A stretch of DNA of 64,000 bases from Acheta domesticus (Eukaryota > Arthropoda > Insecta > Orthoptera > Gryllidae): NCBI GenBank assembly GCA_031308135.1, contig JAHLJT010003656.1, forward strand, positions 51,561,665 through 51,625,664, written 5' to 3'. The notes under the pieces were generated by a model that saw only the letters and a program-made list of their open reading frames with translations, was not told where the DNA came from and did no database searches. The position numbers and the translations under genes were made by a program. Below are positions 45,560-56,364 of the stretch, piece after piece; position 1 is the first letter of the stretch; every line of letters starts with the position of its first letter.

Positions 45560-45914
45560 TCCAAAACATTCACAGTTTTTCGAAGCTTGTCAGACCGAAT
45601 TCTTCAGGAAGTTCTAACTTAGCTTAGCCCACCCTTTCGAGCACCCATATTGTCCATGTCTCGTTGAAATATGATTTTTGCAAAGTGCATTTCGATCGGT
45701 GCCTTTTTACCGTGATATCCTCAACTAATTAAGAACTTCAGAATATACAAAGTGATCATAGGAAATCGCGATCTTTTAGGATTATCAAATTACTGTGGTA
45801 AGGTACTTACGACGTGTCCTGAGACAAGGATATTAACGAACCTCGGCACGTGTAAACCGATTCCATGCACTGGCGTGAGAAATTGTAGAGCCTTCAGCTT
45901 GTCATCTTTGTCTA

Positions 45915-45915
<1 letters not shown>
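45560..45915. other. Mixed sequence, no gene recognised
   Basis: The minus strand at 45607-45579 has CTGAAGA and GAAAAAC separated by 19 nt, superficially like a hammerhead core, but the intervening bases do not form a proper stem. Nothing else is recognised. Confidence 0.4.
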
Positions 45916-45968
<53 letters not shown>

Positions 45969-46165
45969 GTTGTTGTTGTTGTTGTTGTTGTGTTCCTCGT
46001 TTTCTTCTGCTCACACCACCAGGCACCTACGTGAACAGACATGACGCAAGACAAGGGTCGAACATTTAATCTTAGGGTGGGATTCGAAGCTGCGACCCTT
46101 CCGTCGTGGGAATGGCATCGGCTTGGAACGGAAAGTAACCCTCTAGAGCCCATAAGGCCGATTAA
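45914..46165 (-). mobile_element. SINE-D: tRNA-like B box with (AAC)n(AAT)n tail
   Basis: The minus strand has GGGTCGCAGCTTCGAATCCC (a good B box) near 46110-46080, then about 90 bp of non-coding body. It terminates in (AAC)n at 45992-45969 followed by (AAT)n at 45968-45914. A tRNA-like promoter and simple-repeat tail in the right order indicate a SINE. The A box upstream is degenerate. Only one copy is seen. Confidence 0.5.
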
Positions 46166-46301
46166 ACTCGAAACGCTTAATCTTCTTCTTAAAATACTTC
46201 TACATTTTAAGTAATAAGCGAGAAATATAAGAGTTCAATTTACACTTTTTTACACAATACATTTCTTCAGAAATAAGTTACGCAAAAAAATATGATTGTG
46301 A

Positions 46302-46689
46302 ATACGATTGTTCGTATTTCTCATTTCAGGAAACCAAAGACAATTTGAATCTTCAGACGTGTTCCCAGTCAATTCCTTCTTCCTCGTGTACAATAGTTTC
46401 CCGTGTAGCATGAGAAATGCGATATTAGCAAATAGAGCTCAAACATTTAGCTGTAGCAAATTCTAACTAATCGCATTATCCATACCTGCCAGTATCTTTT
46501 AAAGGAGATTACAATGATGAAATTGCAATATTACCACTTCATATCTTGTATGGAGGTAACATGCGAGGTCATTGGGTGTTGGGAAGTTTTGAACGGCAGT
46601 TTAACATTATCAGCTACTACGATTCATTGGTTAGTCCAATGCCAAATGCTGTAAAAAATTATTTGACCAGAGCTATGCATGACATTTAG
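46302..46689 (+). pseudogene. Decayed Ulp1-type (C48) cysteine protease domain
   Basis: Two adjacent frames give one domain. 46332-46463 encodes FESSDVFPVNSFFLVYNSFP and a tail ending at TAA 46464-46466. After a +1 shift, 46471-46686 encodes YLPVSFKGDYNDEIAILPLH, then ILYGGNMRGHWVLGSF and NIISYYDSLVSPMPNA, ending at TAG 46687-46689. HWVL followed by YYDSL is the His...Asp signature of Ulp1/SENP proteases, and NSFF is the usual upstream element. The downstream Q-x-N-x-x-DCG block with the catalytic Cys is absent. Several DNA transposons encode Ulp1 domains, so a transposon origin is likely. There is no start codon. Confidence 0.65.
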
Positions 46690-48078
46690 AAATTTTCAAC
46701 ACATACAAATACTTTTAAAACTTTTCAGAGTCAGTGACGCCACGTTCAGCTAGTTGTATGTATTTAAGGACGAATGATTTGTGTATATATAACAAATATT
46801 TTCTACAAGTTTCTGTTAATATATTTGCAGCTTTTAAGACACGGCAAGGGAACATTTATTTGGAAATTTTATATATACTTGCGTTACTTTCCATGGGACA
46901 CAGATGGCCGTGTTTTTTAATATTTTTAAAACCTTTTTTTACGAGTTCAATATCGACTATGTTGCTTAGATAGGGCCATTTCTATCTACATCGATAGGTA
47001 AATGAATGAAAAATAAATTCCTTTACCAAGAGGGAAACTTCATGGAACGAAACTTTCATGAAGCATATAAACGATTTTGATTTTTTTGTCAACATTTGAT
47101 GAGCGTTGAGAGACGAAAATGTTACGAAGTGTTCGGAAAGGTTCCAATGTTAAAAGTCCCAAACGATGAATCTCCAACTCCTCCCCTAAACAAAGATGGA
47201 GGAACAAAATGGGATTCGTTGTTGACCGTCATTCGTCTGTGACTGTTAAGACCATTCTTGCCAGAAATCTTGGTGATTACCTTTTTGAAGTTACACTGTA
47301 AAAACAGTAAACATAAGAAATTGGGTTACTAATTACATAGATTGTATCTCACCATCGCAACGGTTTGTTCATATTTGGAAATGCAGATTTATTTTCTTCT
47401 TAAAAAATATTTCCGACCCAATTTGAATATCTCAGAACACCATAGATAGTGCTGAATGAGATGTGAAGTAGAAAAATGTTAGAAATGATTACTTCCCTCA
47501 AATTGGCTTCAAAATCAAACGTTATTGTACGCACGTCAATATAGAGCGACGGTTCCTGACTCCATGCGTTAATCATCACCTTTGATGAAAAGATACTTTA
47601 CTGAAATTTACAAACACATTTTGAAAAGTCAAGAGAATCGGAGCTACGTGAGTCTTCGATGTACTGGTGCAAAGTTGTTGCAAGTGCTGAGAATGGTTTG
47701 GAGTGCACCATTTTTCTCTTACTTGACATGTTGCATCAAAGCCATGCTCTGCGGATGCGCTAAAACAAATAGTACTCTGTGCAAAGCAAACGCTCATCTT
47801 TATAAATCTAACTATTCCGAGACTCTCACCGTACTTCCTGAACGAGCTGTATACGAAGTGAGAGGAAAGCAATATATCAACCTTTCGGCTTATTTACACT
47901 TGCACTTGCTGCGTGAGAAAGGGTGAAAGAACTAAGTCTATAAACTAAGAGTGAGCAAACGCAGACCCTCTGCTACTCTGCCAGGCCCACTTCCCAAGTA
48001 CACTTCGTAATTGAAGAGAATTACTACAAAAATAAATCAGTAAGCGCCTACAACACTAAGTGCCTATAGCATCTTAAA
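46690..48078. other. AT-rich stretch, no gene recognised
   Basis: A plus-strand frame at 47582-47926 (114 codons, KRYFTEIYKHILKSQ...) and an overlapping minus frame have no recognised domain. No element termini identified. Confidence 0.4.
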
Positions 48079-49665
48079 CTAGTGATGCTACAGAATGGCA
48101 CAGACTTTCCCGTATTCAGTTTTCTATTTCCTTGGGTCTTCGCTAGCTATTCGGAATTGCCACAAACTCTTTCTTGCCAGCTGTCATCTATCACCGCCAA
48201 AAGTACATTTTTTGTCATTTTCTTAATTTTTCGGTTTCCTATTGGTAGAACGAAAATATTAATTTTAGAATGTTAAAGAACACAAAAACGTAAGTCATAA
48301 ATGGCAATTTTCTTTTAAAAATTATGTGCCGTTTAAGAGAGAATGGCGTTTTAGCGCTACTAAAAATGCGAAATTTGAAGCTCATTTTCACAGAAAATGT
48401 TCGAGTTTTCAAAATACTTTATTTGAAGTTATTTGAAGCACTTACACTCACAAATATAATAATCTTTACAAATTGCTGGTAATGTGCATATTAAAGATGT
48501 GAGAGATCTTTCAAAAAAATTACAATTATGTAATTTTTGAAAAAAAGAAAAATAACTCAAAATAAACTTTACGCTATACTAAAGAGTGTAATTTGCACTA
48601 TTCGTTACAAAAGTTTCAAAAAAAAAATGTGCTGCCATATGTGAGAAACTGGCGTTTGAGCGTTTCTGAAAATGCGAAAATTTGAGCTCCTTTTCACAGA
48701 AAACGGTTGTGTTTTCGATAAACTTTACTTGACATTATTTAAAGCACATGTACTCGTAAATATAATAATGTGAAAAAATCGCCGCTAATGTAAATTTTGT
48801 CGACGTGAGGAACATGTGAAAAAATTTACATTTTTGTAATTTTTTAAAAAACCAACTGATAGACCAAAATAGTTTTTATATCACTGATAGAGTACATTTA
48901 CCACTATCCCTACCAAAAGTTTAAAGAAAAAATTTGGAGCCGTTTTTGAGAAAATCTTGTTTTTGTAATTTTTTAAAATTGCACATATTGCATGCATTAT
49001 TGCACGAAAACTACTAAAATTTTGAAAAACATTTACATGACCTTTATGAAAGAACTCAATATGCAGAACAAATTTTATTAGATGAAAAAATCTCTATCTT
49101 CAATTTTGTAGCTGGAGAAAGACGCCGAAAACAATTCAAACTTTCACAATTTTCGAAAATTCAGAGTTATCCGTGGAAATCAGACCAATGCCATGTTAAT
49201 AAGTGTATTTTACTCTATCCATACAAGAAATTTAAGGAACAAATTTGGAGCCGTTTTTGAGAAAATTTTGAAAATCCCCGGGGGCTTTATATAAAGTACC
49301 CCCAAATTTTGAAGAATCCTTTCAAAATCTCAAAGCTTCGATTAGAATCAGATGATCTAGGGAATATCAATTTTGGAAGAAATCGTACGTATGGTTTAGG
49401 CACTAGTAGTGTTCATAGATGGAAAGACTGACGGACGTTTTCTTTACAATTGGTTTTTCGGTATCAAGGACCTAGAAAACAGGGTTTCTGGCTACACCTC
49501 GTGTTAGGGGATTTTTTTTTCTTAATTTAGCTACTGGTTTTATCCACTTATTCGTTTTCACGGCCCGGCAATTAATTTTTTTCCGCCGAAAATTGGCCAT
49601 TTTTTCGCGCAGCACGTAACTTTCCCTATACTACGTATATCACTCCGTGCATACGTACGTATTCG
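48079..49665 (-). mobile_element. Helitron-like non-autonomous element (minus copy)
   Basis: The minus strand begins with GTATAGGGAAAGTTACGTGC and GCTGCGCGAAAAAATGG (about 49640-49600), passes CCCCTAACACGAGGTGTAGC and ends ...GCATCACTAG at 48079, followed by T. The ordered blocks match the plus-strand element at 30030-30739. A TAG/CTAG 3' end next to T and head-to-tail duplication with 49816-50084 fit Helitron behaviour. No Rep/helicase ORF is present and the terminal hairpin is eroded here. Confidence 0.4.
48300..49300. repeat. Internal tandem repeat, period about 305 bp, three units
   Basis: Corresponding blocks recur at a 303-310 bp spacing. One series is the GCCGTTT..GAGA-AATGGCG-type block at 48330, 48633, 48938 and 49248. 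The other is the TTATTTGAAG...GCACTTACACTC-type block at 48419, 48724 and 49029. The units are considerably diverged. They lie inside the Helitron-like element. Confidence 0.7.
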
Positions 49666-49815
49666 GGAAAGTAAAAGATTCTATAAACCCATTATTATTG
49701 ACCATCAATAGTTTTCTAAGAGATTTGTTGTTAAAAAATGGCCGTATTGTTATATTTTATTTGTTTCTACTGTTTTCCAATTAGCGTTCTGACTGTAGTT
49801 ATTTTCAAAAATTAA

Positions 49816-50084
49816 CTAGTGGTGCTTCAGATTGGCGCAGACTTTCCCGTATTAGTTTTGTATTTCCTTTGGTATCTGCAAACTATTCAGATTTGCCACA
49901 TACTCTTGCCAGCTGCCATCTATCACCGCCCGAAGTACATTTTTTGACATTTTCTTAATTTTTCGGTTTCCTAGAACGAAAACATTACTTTAAGAATATT
50001 AAAGAACAGTAAAATCTCGTCTGAAATGTCGGTTTCCTTTGAAACATTTAGAGCCGTTTTTAAGAAAATGGCATTTAAGCAATG
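49816..50084 (-). mobile_element. 3'-terminal fragment of a second Helitron-like copy
   Basis: About 270 bp that repeats 48079-48355 in the same orientation at roughly 80% identity by eye: CAGACTTTCCCGTATT, TCTATCACCGCC, TTTCTTAATTTTTCGGTTTCC. It ends CCACTAG/T at 49816. It is cut off at 50085 by the SINE-A copy. The head-to-tail arrangement with the neighbouring copy makes a period of about 1.74 kb. Confidence 0.5.
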
Positions 50085-50480
50085 AAGAAGGAAAGATCGC
50101 GCGCGGTCCGTGGCTCGTTTGCTATACTGCGATGTTCGTAACTTTGCCCCTGACAGGAATTAGCAGTTGACGGTTTCATCTAATCGGGAGCTTGAACGTC
50201 AGCATAGCGACGTCAATGTGGCGACATATAAGCTCCCGATTGGATGGCAGAGAAACACCTGATTCCTGTCGGAGGCAAAGTTAAAAAAATCGCAGTTTTT
50301 AATGAACTGCTCCGGCATTCGCCTGTTCTTGATAGGAGAAACCACGGAAAACTACCTATCAGAGCGGCCGGCCACTAGAATTGTCCTCCAGACAGTGATT
50401 GGATTCGACCTAGCCATCTAGCTAATGTCGAATATCCTGCCGCCGTGGGAAGTGGAGTCGTAGGGCCTCGGGTCAGAGGC
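50085..50480 (-). mobile_element. SINE-A copy split by a MITE
   Basis: The left part (50085-50124: GGAAAGATCGCGCGCGGTCC, GTGGCTCGTTTG) and the right part (50300-50480: ACTGCTCCGGCATTCGCC, CCGGCCACTAGAATTG, GCCGCCGTGGGAAGTGG, CCTCGGGTCAGAGGCGC) join to the SINE-A order seen at 5210-5420 once the insert 50125-50299 is removed. The head is truncated near the following G-rich island. Confidence 0.75.
50125..50299. mobile_element. Palindromic MITE with TA duplication (copy 3, nested)
   Basis: A 175-bp element flanked by TA at 50123-50124 and 50300-50301. The left end is TACTGCGATGTTCGTAAC, and inward from the right it reads AAAACTGCGATTTTTTTAAC. Both ends continue to ACTTTGCC. The inner arms (AATCGGGAGCTT / AAGCTCCCGATT) differ from copies 1 and 2, so it is a related subfamily. 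It sits inside SINE-A and so inserted after it. Confidence 0.85.
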
Positions 50481-50504
50481 GCAGAGTTGATGCCGTGCGC
50501 CTCC

Positions 50505-50805
50505 TTTGGCGGCCCGGCCCATAAGGAGAGCGGGTGGGGCGGTGAGGAGCCAGCCCTGGGGGTGAAGCGGAGAAGGGCGGGGCTAGGGCGGGGCTGGGCG
50601 GGGATGGGCTGGGATGGGCTGGACTGGACGGGGATGGGCAGGGCGGGGAGGGAGGAGCGAGGCGGGGGTCGTGGCGAGGCAGGGGCGTGGCGAGGCGGGG
50701 GGCGTGGCGAGGCGGGGGGCAGGGCGAGGCGGGACGGAGCGGGACGGGACGGGACGGGACGGGGCGGGGCGGGGCGGGGCGAAGCGTGGCGGGGAGAGGG
50801 GCGGC
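50505..50805. repeat. G-rich island (GGGACGGGAC, GGCGAGGCGGGG)
   Basis: G-rich plus strand with GGGATGGGCTG, GGCGAGGCGGGGGGCGT and finally (GGGAC)n and (GGGGC)n pentamers at about 50735-50775. Open frames on both strands are artefacts. Confidence 0.9.
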
Positions 50806-52861
50806 GAGTGCGCCCGACGCAAGTCTCTCGTGTTGATGCATGTGGCGCCGCCTGGTGACAAACGGGGCTGACTGCGCGCTTCCTCTCCCCGCAAGGGACC
50901 ACTCGTGTGTGCGTTTGGCCCCGGGGCGAGGGTCGCCGCGCTGCGCTGTGCAGGTGAACCTGGCACGAGGAGACGGCGCAAACACAGACAAACCAAACAC
51001 CTATGTTTAAGACTCGAGCGATACTTTAATGAGAAAAGACGAGGGTTGGGGCAGAAGTCACGGCAACTATTTTTTTTTTTTGTACAAGAAGTGTTATCAT
51101 ATCGCAAAATTGCGTTTACATCTTGAAAGAAATGCTGCAGTAGAGCGTGTTTACATCAAAAGATAGCTCTGCAAGTGTCTTTATTAGCACAGACAGCAAC
51201 TTGAAATCAGTTGTTCGTTTACTGCCGCGCGAGTCGAATGTAACATGTTTCTAGCAGCGCTCTTACTCCAAGAGAGCCATTCCCCATGAAATGCCCGAGA
51301 ATGTCACGGGGAATCGGTGGAAGCTCGTGGAACCATGCCATTCCATATCGGAGGAGAGTTTCTGCAAAGATGCGCAGCAACCATTGATCAGCAACGCACG
51401 TGACGATCTGTGAGCGTGCAGATCATTGTGATTGTGCGGTAATTCAGCATCTCCTTAATCAGACCTTTAGAACGGGTATGTAATGCTTTTCGAATTTGTA
51501 AAGTTGTACTCTCTAAAATACCTAAGAACATGAAACAAGTACGGTCATTTCGAATACCTTAATAAATATGATAAAAACAATTTTTGTGTTGATAAATGTC
51601 CAAGCACTTAGTTTATACCTTGTCCTTTCATGTGTATTTTTGAAATTTTCCACCCATATTCATATTCTCACATCAAAAAAAAATAGTTGTCATAACTTCT
51701 GCCGCAACCCTCGTAAGTATGCCTTTAGTCTAGTTTTAGTCTTGATGTTCGATCCTTCGTGCCAGATTTGAAGAATCTTTCCAAATTGAGTATCTCCATC
51801 TTTGTGTTCTAGTATTACAGTGGTGTAGCGCAGTGGGGACCGCCGGCGGCTCTTTTAGGGAGAGGCAAAATTTCACAATAAATAATTACAATAATAATAT
51901 CTTGTAAAATTTTGAACCATTTCATTTCATATTTTTTGTTGCACCTACAATTCGGACCAATTGGACTACCGTATCTTTCGGTATTTATTCTGTGACGATG
52001 AATGTGTAATAATGACATGTTGGTCGTTGCAATGACTGGCAACACCTGTACTGACTCGTACGGAATACCCGTGTTTTATTTTGTATTTGGATTGTTTAGC
52101 ACTAATATTCACGAGAATGACTTCTATTGCATGAAGAATAGTGTCAAATGTCATATAATAACATCTGCGAATTAGATTCCAGTGCGGATAAGTCATTGTG
52201 TTGAAAAATTGCGTTTCTCCTACATTTAAACGCTATCAGAAAAGCGTTGAATCATGTTTGGCCTATCTTGAACTAATGTTAATTCTTTTTCTTTCTGAAA
52301 AATCGTGTTTCATGGAGACACATCAATTTGAAAATAAGCTCTTCAATTGTGACTAGCTCTGACCAACTGCTCGAGGTAGATCTGCTTATACTATACTCGC
52401 GTATCCAACATAATAGGTTTTCCACTGTAATTTTATAAATGTTAACTAGAAAATTGAATTGCTTAACTTCAAAGAGATATCTACTTCTTGCAATAATGAA
52501 AGTACCTTTTTAGGTCCACCTTGATTTTCAGTTCACTCTTTCGTTTGTGGAATGATAATTCACTTTGCTAAACATTACCGTACATGTTATAAATGGTTTC
52601 TGTAACATACAGATGGTCGAAATTTTGTTTTGACGGGGTACAGAAATGAACGCAATTCATTGTCATTGATGTGAATCAAACGTTGTTGATCAGTCCATCG
52701 ATTGTTTAGTTTTGGAATTTCAAATTAGTTAGCATGGTAGCGATGATGAACCCAATGAAATTCTTCAATGTTCCGGATATAAAATTCATCATTTACTTGA
52801 CGAACGTGTGAGTTATTGTTAGCGTGAAATAGTAATCTCCGCGGGTATCTAGGGAAGTTCC
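50806..52861. other. Mixed to AT-rich sequence, no gene recognised
   Basis: A CpG-containing shoulder to about 50990 is followed by AT-rich sequence. Short frames at 51815-52196 have no recognised domain. Confidence 0.45.
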
Positions 52862-53030
52862 ATTGCCCCGTTCCTCCCCGTCCCTCCCCTCCCCGCCCGT
52901 CTAGTCCCGCACCGCCCCGCGCCGCGCCGCCCCGCCCCGCCCCGCCCCGCCTCGCCCCGCCCCGCCTCTCCCCGCCCCGCCCCGCCCCGTCCCGCCCCGC
53001 CCCGCCCCGCGCCACGCCGCCCCGCTCCGC
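52862..53030. repeat. (CCCCG)n C-rich island
   Basis: About 170 bp of CCCCG and CCGCG pentamer-like units. The G-rich minus strand has quadruplex potential. Confidence 0.93.
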
Positions 53031-53387
53031 TCACAGCACGGCCACACGTGATTGCAATTGCGCGCGTGAGCGAGCGTCCACGCGCGGAGGCAAGACTCCC
53101 TCCGGCAGACGCAGCACTCGCGCTGTTCAACATTCATTTGCATCTCATTTTGCGTCGCGCTCTGATTCGCTTTGACGCAATTATTCTCTTCTGTGATCTG
53201 AATGTCTAATGGAGTAATGACAATCGCGCTGATTATTCTAATGCTCAACAGCGCCCCACGACAACTTCCCACATTCCCAATTCCCCATGGATCCGATTTG
53301 TGTTACTTATTTGGCTCTCCATTTCGTGAATAACCGATGTTCAAAGGAAACATATTCTTCTTATTTGGTTGGACTTTGCGAATAATA
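53031..53387. other. No recognised feature
   Basis: A GC-rich shoulder passing into AT-rich sequence before the pogo-like element. Confidence 0.5.
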
Positions 53388-53940
53388 CAGTTGACTCCAA
53401 TTATCGTGAACTGGGAACTAACAGGTTTGGCTCACTATATCAGAGGTTCCCTATACCCGATGATATCAAAATTAAATAGAATTTCTTCACAATGATTGAT
53501 TTTATTAATATTTAGCAAAATTCATTATCAGCTCGAACTGAAAATTTCAATATCTCTATAATTATGTACGTAAATAAATCAATAATTTTGAATTGTTTGC
53601 TTCCTACATCATTCCTTAAATCATTGTCCTGAAGTCGTGCTATCTTCATACTAGATTCTGCACCATTCTCTGTGCCTATCGTAATGCAGTATTGATACCT
53701 TTCAATGCCTCTTACACTGTTGGAACATCATTTCACTCTCCGAAGGTCTTTTTAATGACGTACAAGATCCAATAAATTTCCAAGACGTACTTCCTACGTT
53801 CACTAGAGCCGAGGATCATGTTCACTATAACCGAATCTTCTTATGCTTGTTTGTAATTTACGTGAAACGGGACCAGGGACTTTGGTTCACTAGAACCGAA
53901 GGTTCACTATATCCGAATTCACTATAACTGGAGTCGACTA
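53388..53940. mobile_element. pogo/Tc1-mariner-like non-autonomous element
   Basis: A 553-bp element bounded by TA (53386-53387 and 53941-53942). The left terminus is CAGTTGACTCCAATTATCGT; inward from the right it is TAGTCGACTCCAGTTATAGT. Subterminal copies of GTTCACTA-A-CCGAA repeat three or more times near the right end. CAGTCGACTCC-type ends with a TA duplication fit pogo-group elements. No transposase frame. Confidence 0.65.
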
Positions 53941-54000
53941 TATTGATGTGTCCCGATGTTGAAGGTTAATGATTGTAGCAGCAGCAGCAGCCACGAGTTA

Positions 54001-54797
54001 AGGCTGCTCTACAATAGCCCGCGAACGGGAACGGCAACGCGAAGGCGAGGACGGGAACGGGAACGCGAAGTACGTGCGCTTCACAATAAACGCCAACGGG
54101 AAGAGGAACAGCGCTATGAACCTGTAGCGGCAAAAACGAGTACTTCAGGAGAGTCGCCGAAACCAAAGCACTTCTAGCTCTGCTACTCTGTTCCCTCTTT
54201 ACTTTGCCATCTGTCAGTGTTTTGCTTGTGGTAGTATGAATAATGAAAACTTTAACGAAAGAATATTAATGAAAAAAATAATTCATCAGAATGGAAAAAT
54301 GCAAAAAACTACTAAGAACTTATGGAAAATACAACTAACGAAAGTTTAATCAATAAACAAAAAACTCTAATGTACTTAAATGAAACATAAAAAAAATGTT
54401 GTGGGAAATTTTAATTCTATATATTAATATGAATAGAAAACGAAAAATACTGAATTCACTAAAAAGAACTAAAACAATTCAACAACGACGAACTAAATCC
54501 TCCTCAAACCTTAACCTCGCAAATCCACGCTGTAACCTCAACTCCGCTCCAGACCAGTTTCGCGCGCAGACGCGCGCTCGATCAGCTGGAAAGCTTCGCC
54601 TCCATTTGCTATACTCTCATTGGTCGAGAGACTTCCCGTTCCCGGGACGAGATAAATGTTGACCATCTTTCGCGTTCCCGTTCCCGTCAAGCTTCGCGTT
54701 CCCGTCGTGTTGTGAACGCTTGCCTGAGATGTCCGCCTTTCAACTTTCTTTGCGTTCGCGTTGCCGTTCCCGTCCACGGGCTATTGTGGAGCGGCCT
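54001..54797. mobile_element. PIF/Harbinger-like element with TTA duplication (1)
   Basis: A 797-bp element flanked by TTA at 53998-54000 and 54798-54800. Ends: AGGCTGCTCTACAATAGCCC on the left and AGGCCGCTCCACAATAGCCC inward from the right. The inverted repeat extends over about 40 bp (CGGGAACGGCAACGCGAA). A three-base TWA duplication is the PIF/Harbinger hallmark. The interior has further GGGAACG/CGTTCCC motifs and no recognisable transposase. The frames at 53956-54177 and 54712-55189 are incidental. Confidence 0.85.
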
Positions 54798-55084
54798 TTA
54801 CGGAGTCTGCGGATTCGAATCCCCTTGGACATTGTTTGCTTTACTGTTGTGGCAAGGTGGGGCCTACCCCAACCACCATGTGGCACCTTCAACACCCAGA
54901 CCTCTCTTTGCGCGAATGTTGTGGGAATGTGAGTGCCTGCGTGCCAGGGCGAGTTCGCTCCGTAACGGGCTCAAGGGCCCCAAAGCGAGCACCTCTGGCC
55001 GCCTCTAAATCTCTATTCCTGCAACAGGGTTCGAGCACCAACCGGGATTTCGTGTCACCTACGGGAGGAGACCGTTCTCTTTGG

Positions 55085-55376
55085 GCTTACGAGTCACAGA
55101 GCTACAAGCTTACGAGCCAGAGTTACAGGATTACGGGTCACAGAGTTACAGGCTTACGCGCCACACAGTTAGATGCTTACGAATCATAGACTTAAAGCTT
55201 ACGAGCGACAGAGTTACAGGCTTACGAGCCACGGTTTTATAGGCTTACGAGTGACGGAGTTAGATGCTTACGAATCACAGAGTTAGAGCTTACGGGTCAC
55301 AGAATTTCACGCTTACTAGAGACAGAGTTAGACTTGTGAGTCACGGAGTTACAGACTTACGAGACACAGAGTTACG
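55085..55376. repeat. 23-bp minisatellite, 13 copies
   Basis: Units of the type GCTTACGAGTCACAGAGTTA plus CAG, 21 to 23 bp long, arranged head to tail with point differences (GATGCTTACGAATCA and GGCTTACGAGCCA variants). Confidence 0.95.
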
Positions 55377-56364
55377 AAGCAGAGGCGAGGATTAAGGTTC
55401 CTTTGGTTATAGAATGAAAAAAGTCAACTGAGGACAGAGATCATCAGCTGAAAGCTCAAAGATCAATATGAATTTGAAGTGCACAATGATGATGATGATA
55501 AATACAATGAATTTAATGCAAAATGGAGTTCATGTAAGATATAAATATCAAATACACTTTTTAATTTCCCGTATACGTACGTGTATAAGGAGTAATATAT
55601 TTAGTATAGGGAAAGTTATGTAATGTTGCGGAAAATTGATTTCGAGATTTTACCGGAAATACACGTTTTTGGGTTGAAAGGGATAAATTGCAACAGTGTG
55701 GCAAATTCCATTCTGGAGATTGGAGTACTTTGCTGAGCATTTTTTGACTGACCGTAAACTAGGGTACCTGGCAATGCATCCACTGACCCGCCCCTGTTAC
55801 CTTAGTAGCAGGGATTATCTGCGATGGGACCTCCGGACTCCGGATGCACGCCATTTTGTTATGGAACAGATTCTGCGGTCATATTTTGAGGGCGCAGAAA
55901 TTATTTTTCAGATATTCGCTGATTTGTATGTTTAATCCTGGTTCTGGTTTTATGTTACTCAGTCTCTTTTGTGTAATATTAATTATGTTGTACCTGCAAA
56001 TTTCATTTGTACATACATATCTAACTCCTAGTTTTTGACCAATCTTCCTTTCTTTATTCAGACACGTTTTTCTTACACAATATCATTTTTATTTTCTTCC
56101 TATCTGGGCGAGATGAGCCTGTTTCTTGCGCAAGGTCGCTCAGTCCATCGCAAGGGCGAGAAATATCATATTTCCCGGGAGAAGAAGCAAAGCGTGAAGA
56201 ACAGGCGGCGACCGAAACGTCTTAGGCTAACGACGCATCTGGGAGTCGACGGCGGCACTGGAGAAATATGACAGCACCGAAAAGAACCGGTCCCTGGGTC
56301 CAACAGCCGGCGCCACGCCACACCATGCCATTTGTCAGACCTAGTCACGCCTCCCAACGCCACG
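55377..56364. other. Mixed sequence; Helitron-like 5' fragment at 55605-55690
   Basis: At 55605-55690 TAGTATAGGGAAAGTTATGT and ATGTTGCGG resemble the 5' part of the Helitron-like family seen at 30.04 and 49.6 kb. The rest is unrecognised. The 80-residue frames at 55696-55935 and 56035-56271 have no recognised domain. Confidence 0.45.

Noticed and set aside
45579..45607. Third hammerhead-like motif (CTGAAGA ... GAAA on the minus strand)
   Set aside because: The 19 bases between the two core strings do not form stem II without using core nucleotides.
47582..47926. 114-codon plus-strand frame and its 98-codon antisense frame
   Set aside because: No recognisable domain in either, no splice or promoter context, AT-rich surroundings.
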